Below are positions 7,954-11,807 of a DNA stretch of 11,807 nt, piece after piece; positions within the stretch are counted from its first letter, which is position 1; each line of letters begins with the position of its first letter. The stretch lies in NCBI GenBank assembly GCA_001914705.1, contig MNDB01000024.1, positions 1 to 11,807 of the forward strand, given 5' to 3'. The DNA is from Actinobacteria bacterium 13_2_20CM_68_14. Lineage in GTDB: Bacteria; Actinomycetota; Thermoleophilia; Gaiellales; Gaiellaceae. Under the pieces are notes generated by a model. It was not told where the DNA came from and ran no database searches. It saw nothing but the letters and a program-made list of their open reading frames with translations. The translations under genes were made by a program, and so were the position numbers.

Positions 7954-8833
7954 TCCGCGGAGCCGTTTCGAGCGGTGGCAGCACACCGTCTACCGCGCTC
8001 GGCTTGACACCGTAGTGGCCCGCCTTGGCGCCGTCCAAGAGCAGACTGAGCGTGAACCGGCCGATCGGGTCGTCGACGTCGTCGACGGTCGAAATCCCGT
8101 TGCGCTTGAAGGCCTTGACGGTCGACTGGCTCGCGTCGGTGGTCTCGACGCCGACGACCGGAACCGGGGCGGCGATCAAGCCCGAGTAGAAGCCGGCCAG
8201 GAACTTCGCCGTTCCGTCGTACTGCTTGCCGGCAGTGCGCACGACGACGACCCCATCGGCCGGACGTTTCTCGCTGCCGGTGCGCTCCGCCACGATCTCT
8301 TCGGCGAGGGTCGACCAGAGCGGCGCCTTCCCGCCGGCCGCAAGCTCCTCGGCCAGGCTCTTGCCGAGGGCGGCCAGGCGCGCGTCGCCAACGTAGCGTG
8401 CGAGCGCCGGCTCGCCCGCGAGCGTGTTGTCGATCTGCGGGACGTCGAGCGGGAACTTCAGCGCCCGCACCCGCACCCAGCCGCTCGCTCCGGCGTCGCT
8501 GAGCGCCCGTTCGAGGCTCGCCTGGACGTGCCCGTCGGAGGGACCGAGGAAGACGAGTGCGATGTTCTTCCCGCGCAGGCGATTCGCCATCAGCTCGGGG
8601 TACGTGTCGGTGACGAACGCCTGGGTTGCGCGCTGCTGGGCAGCAAGGTTGTCGGCGTGGGTGCGGGCATCGCTCAGGTCGCTCTGGAGCTTGGCGATCC
8701 GCTGCTCGAGCAGTCCTCGGTACCCCTTGTCGACGTAGCCGGTATCGGAGATCCCGACGCCGACCAGAATCCCGATCACGAGCGCAAGGAAGACCGCGGC
8801 AAGCGATGCCACGTGGTAGCGGAGGTCAAACAT
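7946..8833 (-). CDS. SteB/MctB-like division protein (DUF3186, 'copper transporter' family)
   Basis: A 295-aa membrane-anchored protein starting MFDLRYHVASL, typical of the MctB/DUF3186 family (M. tuberculosis Rv1698). One transmembrane helix spans about 8-29 (VASLAAVFLALVIGILVGVG), followed by a coiled coil (about 40-72, LLEQRIAKLQSDLSDA) and a soluble, probably extracytoplasmic, alpha/beta domain. The family was first annotated as copper transport. In corynebacteria the homologue SteB partners SteA at the cytokinetic ring and affects peptidoglycan hydrolase activity (established work on the family). Position downstream of steA supports the division role here. The ATG at 8833-8831 was chosen for the family N terminus, with GGAGG 9 nt upstream, 4 bp after the SRPBCC stop. 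Confidence 0.88.
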   Translation of the reverse strand: MFDLRYHVASLAAVFLALVIGILVGVGISDTGYVDKGYRGLLEQRIAKLQSDLSDARTHADNLAAQQRATQAFVTDTYPELMANRLRGKNIALVFLGPSDGHVQASLERALSDAGASGWVRVRALKFPLDVPQIDNTLAGEPALARYVGDARLAALGKSLAEELAAGGKAPLWSTLAEEIVAERTGSEKRPADGVVVVRTAGKQYDGTAKFLAGFYSGLIAAPVPVVGVETTDASQSTVKAFKRNGISTVDDVDDPIGRFTLSLLLDGAKAGHYGVKPSAVDGVLPPLETAPRSG

Positions 8834-8837
8834 GGCT

Positions 8838-9266
8838 CTAGGCCTCCGCCCCAGTCTGGCACAGGGCATACAGCCGCGTCAGCGCTTTGTGCGGGAGCGA
8901 TCGCCGGAGGCCGGCGAGGAGCGGCGCACTGATGGTCAGCTCGGCGCGCGTCCGGTTCGCCGCCGCTTCCGTCAGCCGCAATTCGACGTCGAGGCGGGCT
9001 TGGACGAACTGCCAGGCGGCGAACTCAGGCGGCCTGACGTCGAGGAAGATGAGCGTCCCTGCGACGTCCGGTCTCCGGCCCACGACATACGTCGGGCGGC
9101 CGAGGCCCTGGATGCGCCACCGCGCACCGGGCGCGAGGCCGCGCCGGTCTGGCTGGACGCTGTTGATGCCGGGCCACCAGTCGCTGAGGTGATTCGGCTC
9201 GGCCAGGAAGGCCCAGACGTGCTCGCGGGGCGCGAGCAGCTCCCGGGCTGCGCTATAGACGGGCAT
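8838..9266 (-). CDS. SRPBCC/START-like protein (polyketide cyclase or coenzyme Q-binding type)
   Basis: A 142-aa single-domain protein with the helix-grip pattern: an N-terminal strand (VYSAARELLAPRE), the amphipathic helix HVWAFLAEPNHLSDWWPGI (16-34), a run of beta strands through WRIQGLG, TLIFLDV and LDVELRLTEA, and a long C-terminal helix (LLAGLRRSLPHKALTRLYAL). The fold binds hydrophobic ligands such as lipids or polyketides. No catalytic motif can be named. No signal peptide or membrane segment is seen, so it should be cytosolic. The ATG at 9266-9264 lies 10 bp after the steA stop and its own stop is 4 bp before the steB-like start. Tight packing between two division partners suggests a shared transcript and perhaps a lipid-related role in the envelope, but that is only context. 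Confidence 0.8.
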   Translation of the reverse strand: MPVYSAARELLAPREHVWAFLAEPNHLSDWWPGINSVQPDRRGLAPGARWRIQGLGRPTYVVGRRPDVAGTLIFLDVRPPEFAAWQFVQARLDVELRLTEAAANRTRAELTISAPLLAGLRRSLPHKALTRLYALCQTGAEA

Positions 9267-9276
9267 GTGGAGGGCG

Positions 9277-10422
9277 CTACGCGAATCCGAGCAGGTCGCG
9301 GAGGCGATCAGTCAGCAAACCGATCAGCCGCCTCAGGGTTGGGGAGGCGACGATCGCGACGACTATCGCCGCCAGGCCCGTGAGGGCGAAGGTGACCAGG
9401 GGCATCAAGCCGACGCGCCTCGAGACGAGGCGCGAGACGCCCTTCGCGTCGATCAGGATCTCGCCGACCTTCAGGCGGGTGACGAAGGTCGACGACATGC
9501 CGGCGCGATTCCGCTCCAGGAACTCGATCAGGTTGAAATGCGTCCCGACGGCGACGATCAGCTCGGCGCCCTTCTCGTAGGCGAGCAGCAGCGCCACGTC
9601 CTCGCTGATCCCCGGCGCCCGGACGGCCTGGTACTCAACGCCCAGCGACTCGAGCCGCTGCCTCCCGGGAGCGTCGCCGTCGGCGTAGGCGTGGACGACC
9701 TTCTCGGCGCGTGACTGCAGCGCCCGATCGGACACGGAGTCCATGTCGCCGACGATCACGTCGGGCTTGTAGCCGGCCTCGAGCAGGGCGTCCGCTCCGC
9801 CGTCGACGCCGATCAGCACGGGCTTGAAGTCGCGGATGTACGGCCGCACGATGCGGAGATCGCGCTTGTGGCCTGGCCCGCGCGCGACGACGAGTGCGTG
9901 ACGGTCCCTGAACCGCGTTTGCAGCGGCGGGAAGTCGATACCCTCGGAGAGCAGCCGGCCCTCCTCACGGAGATGGCGGAGAGTGTTGTCGGCGAAGGAT
10001 TCGAGCGCCTCCGTGACGCGGCCGCGCTGCTCCGCAATCGCGCCGGCCAACTCCTGGGCCGACAACGTCCGCCCCGCGGCGATGCAGTCGCCGTTCCGGA
10101 AGACGCTCGCCCCGCGGACGGTGACCAGTTCGCCCTCGGAGACCTCGTCGAAGATCGGCGCCCCCGGCGCATCGATCAGCCGAACACCTCCGCGCACAAG
10201 CAGGAGCGGCCCTGGATTCGGGAAGCGGCCGCTCTGCGAGCTGGCGACGTTGACGACGACCCGTACCCCGGACTCGAGCAGTTCTTCGGCGGAGACGCGG
10301 TCGAGATCGGTGTGGTCGATGACCGCGACATCGTCAGGACTGAGCCGCCGGACCAGATTCTTCGTGCGCCGGTCGAGCTTCGCAGCGCCTGTGAACTCGA
10401 TGAAGGTGGCGGGCGTGGCCAT
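9277..10422 (-). CDS. steA: SteA-like cytokinetic-ring protein with thiamine pyrophosphokinase-like domain
   Basis: A 381-aa homologue of SteA (M. tuberculosis Rv1697), reported in corynebacteria to localise to the division site with SteB. The N-terminal part (1-165) contains RRTKNLVRRLSPDDVAVIDH (the D-H-D region, 18-40). The middle part resembles the thiamine pyrophosphokinase catalytic core, with VLIGVDGGADALLEAGYKPD (202-221) and VGDMDSVSDRAL (224-235). GISEDVALLLAYEKGAELIV (271-290) and GTHFNLIEFLERNRAGMSST (293-312) follow. One transmembrane helix lies near the C terminus (about 338-360, VGLMPLVTFALTGLAAIVV) with a short basic tail. Despite the kinase-like motifs, the family is not known as a thiamine enzyme. 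The ATG at 10422-10420 follows recN by 32 bp; its Shine-Dalgarno is weak. Confidence 0.9.
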   Translation of the reverse strand: MATPATFIEFTGAAKLDRRTKNLVRRLSPDDVAVIDHTDLDRVSAEELLESGVRVVVNVASSQSGRFPNPGPLLLVRGGVRLIDAPGAPIFDEVSEGELVTVRGASVFRNGDCIAAGRTLSAQELAGAIAEQRGRVTEALESFADNTLRHLREEGRLLSEGIDFPPLQTRFRDRHALVVARGPGHKRDLRIVRPYIRDFKPVLIGVDGGADALLEAGYKPDVIVGDMDSVSDRALQSRAEKVVHAYADGDAPGRQRLESLGVEYQAVRAPGISEDVALLLAYEKGAELIVAVGTHFNLIEFLERNRAGMSSTFVTRLKVGEILIDAKGVSRLVSRRVGLMPLVTFALTGLAAIVVAIVASPTLRRLIGLLTDRLRDLLGFA

Positions 10423-10454
10423 ACCGGACAGAACCGTACTTTGTGACCGCCCGG

Positions 10455-11807
10455 CTAGTCAGCTTGGACGGCGGTCAGGAACTCCTGGCCGCCGAGCATG
10501 CGCTGAATTTCGTCCCGCCGCTCCGGCTCTCCGAGCGGGTCGATGCGAGTGTGGGTCGGATCGCCGGGCAGCTTCTCGACCCGGAAGTGACGATCGGCTC
10601 GGCTCGCGATCTGCGGCAGGTGGGTGATCGTCAGCACCTGCGCGCGCGTTGCAAGCCGCTCCAGCGTCTCCCCGACCGCATGCGCCGTCTGACCGCCGAT
10701 TCCGGCATCGATCTCGTCGAAGACAAGCGTCTCGCCGCCGCCGACAGCAGCGATCGCGAGGGCGATGCGGGAAAGCTCGCCGCCAGACGCCGTCTCTGCG
10801 ACGGGCGCGAACGGCAAGCCGTGGTTCGGACGGATCTGGAACGCCACCGTGTCGGCTCCCGTCACCCTGGGGCCTGTGGCCTGGGCTGACAGCTCGACCC
10901 GGAATTCGCCTTCGCCCATGCCGATTCCCTCGAGCTCGCCCGCAACCGCCTGCGCGAACGGCCCGGCGGCGGCTTCCCGCGCCTTGCGCAGGACGAGGGC
11001 CAGCTCATCGACCCGCTGCTCCGCAACCTCGACGGCCTTCGCCGCCGCCGCGACCGGATCGGCCCCTTCCTCCAGCGCGTCGAGCTCCGCCCGCGCCTCG
11101 GCGGCGCGCGCCAGCAGCTCCTCGTACGACGTGCACCGAAACCGCCGCTTCGCCTCGGCGATCCGGTCGAGCTCGGCCTCGACCTGCTCGAGCCGGTCCG
11201 GCTCGGCCTCGAGCGAGGCGAGAAAGCTCCGCAACTCGGTCGCGGTCTCGCGCAGGCGCAGCTCGACGTCGCGCAGCTCGTCGCCCGCCCGGCGGAGTTC
11301 CGGGGCGAGCGCTTCGAGCGGCGAAATCGCGCGCTCGGCGACCGCGACGAGAGACGCGGCTCCCTCCCCGTCGTCGGGCGCCAGCGCTTCGCTCGCGGCT
11401 CCGGCTCCCGCGGCCAGCTCGGTCACGTGGCGGAGCCGCTCTCGCTCCGCCCGAAGCGAGTCCTCGTCTTCGGCCTCCATTCCAAGCGTGTCCTCGACCA
11501 GGGCTCGCAGCTCGGCCAGTCTCGCCTCGGCGGCCTCGGCCCCGCCCTGCAGCTCATCGTGCCGGCGCCGCACCGCCTGCAGCTCTCGCCAGGCGACGCG
11601 GGCCGCGGCTCGGCGCCGCAGCTGCTCGTCGCCGCAGAACGCGTCGAGCACATCGAGCTGGTAGGCGGCTCGCGCGAGCCGCCGCTGCTCGAACTGCCCG
11701 GACATCGCGATCACGCGCTCGGCGGCGGCCGCCACATCGTCGCGTGGCGCGGCCCGGCCCCATGCGTAGGCGCGCGTACGACCGTCGCCGAAGACGCGAC
11801 GTGCGAG
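10455..11807 (-). CDS. recN: DNA repair ATPase RecN (5' end outside window)
   Basis: The C-terminal 450 residues of RecN, an SMC-like ATPase acting early in double-strand break repair. The frame is open to the right edge (11807): the first visible residues ARRVFGDGRTRAYAWGRAA match the family, so a methionine or valine near 11735 is not the true start, and about 110 N-terminal residues with Walker A are missing. GQFEQRRL (37-44 of the visible part) replaces the more usual GQHE-type motif. Long Glu/Arg/Ala-rich coiled-coil arms run about 65-285. Then come the ABC signature TASGGELSRIALA (339-351), Walker B LVFDEIDAGIGG (361-372) and the switch histidine in THLPQIASRADRHF (395-408). It is probably the first visible gene of the steA-steB-pyrG operon, as in mycobacteria (Rv1696). 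Confidence 0.97.
   Translation of the reverse strand, partial: LARRVFGDGRTRAYAWGRAAPRDDVAAAAERVIAMSGQFEQRRLARAAYQLDVLDAFCGDEQLRRRAAARVAWRELQAVRRRHDELQGGAEAAEARLAELRALVEDTLGMEAEDEDSLRAERERLRHVTELAAGAGAASEALAPDDGEGAASLVAVAERAISPLEALAPELRRAGDELRDVELRLRETATELRSFLASLEAEPDRLEQVEAELDRIAEAKRRFRCTSYEELLARAAEARAELDALEEGADPVAAAAKAVEVAEQRVDELALVLRKAREAAAGPFAQAVAGELEGIGMGEGEFRVELSAQATGPRVTGADTVAFQIRPNHGLPFAPVAETASGGELSRIALAIAAVGGGETLVFDEIDAGIGGQTAHAVGETLERLATRAQVLTITHLPQIASRADRHFRVEKLPGDPTHTRIDPLGEPERRDEIQRMLGGQEFLTAVQAD

Noticed and set aside
7028..8932. 634-aa plus-strand open frame opposite the glycosyltransferase and steB-like genes
   Set aside because: It spans two well-supported minus-strand genes and their junction, and shows Ser/Arg/Ala low-complexity sequence with no domain.
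10423..10454. Possible separate promoter (TACGGT) between recN and steA
   Set aside because: Only a 32-bp gap, no -35, and spacing to the ATG is unremarkable; operon read-through is simpler.

Overview
The window is high-GC (by eye about two thirds G+C), densely packed bacterial chromosome. Protein families and gene order point to Actinomycetota, probably a deep lineage such as Thermoleophilia (inference; there is no rRNA here to test it). There are no mobile elements, tRNAs, CRISPR arrays or phage genes, and no gene-free stretch longer than 300 bases. Ten of the eleven genes are on the minus strand. The one on the plus strand is a 43-residue membrane protein.

Transcription runs mostly right to left. 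From the right edge: recN (5' end outside the window), steA, an SRPBCC/START-like protein, an SteB/MctB-like division protein, a glycosyltransferase fused to a reduced MraY/WecA-like membrane domain, and pyrG. Gaps are 0-32 bp or the genes overlap, so this looks like one operon. The recN-steA-steB/mctB-pyrG-NUDIX order matches Mycobacterium tuberculosis Rv1696-Rv1700, with extra genes inserted. A 134-bp gap with hairpins follows. A second operon then runs pepT-like M20 peptidase, DUF3866 protein, NUDIX (ADP-ribose pyrophosphatase type) and ald (alanine dehydrogenase). At the left edge phosphopentomutase (deoB, 3' end outside) is read leftward. It diverges from the small membrane-protein gene, which converges on ald.

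Functional themes are DNA repair (recN), cell division and envelope (steA, steB-like, glycosyltransferase fusion), nucleotide synthesis and salvage (pyrG, deoB, NUDIX) and amino-acid or peptide turnover (peptidase, ald).

The points most worth a second look are: (1) pyrG has no in-frame ATG, GTG or TTG at its expected start; a GTA codon sits there, 5 nt after a strong GGGAGG, overlapping the upstream stop as GTAG; (2) the GT-A plus MraY-like fusion inside the division cluster; (3) two GTG genes, deoB and the peptidase, have a -10 hexamer exactly 6 nt before the start and no Shine-Dalgarno, suggesting leaderless mRNAs, and the deoB -10 overlaps a possible -10 for the divergent small gene; (4) an inverted repeat next to the peptidase -10.
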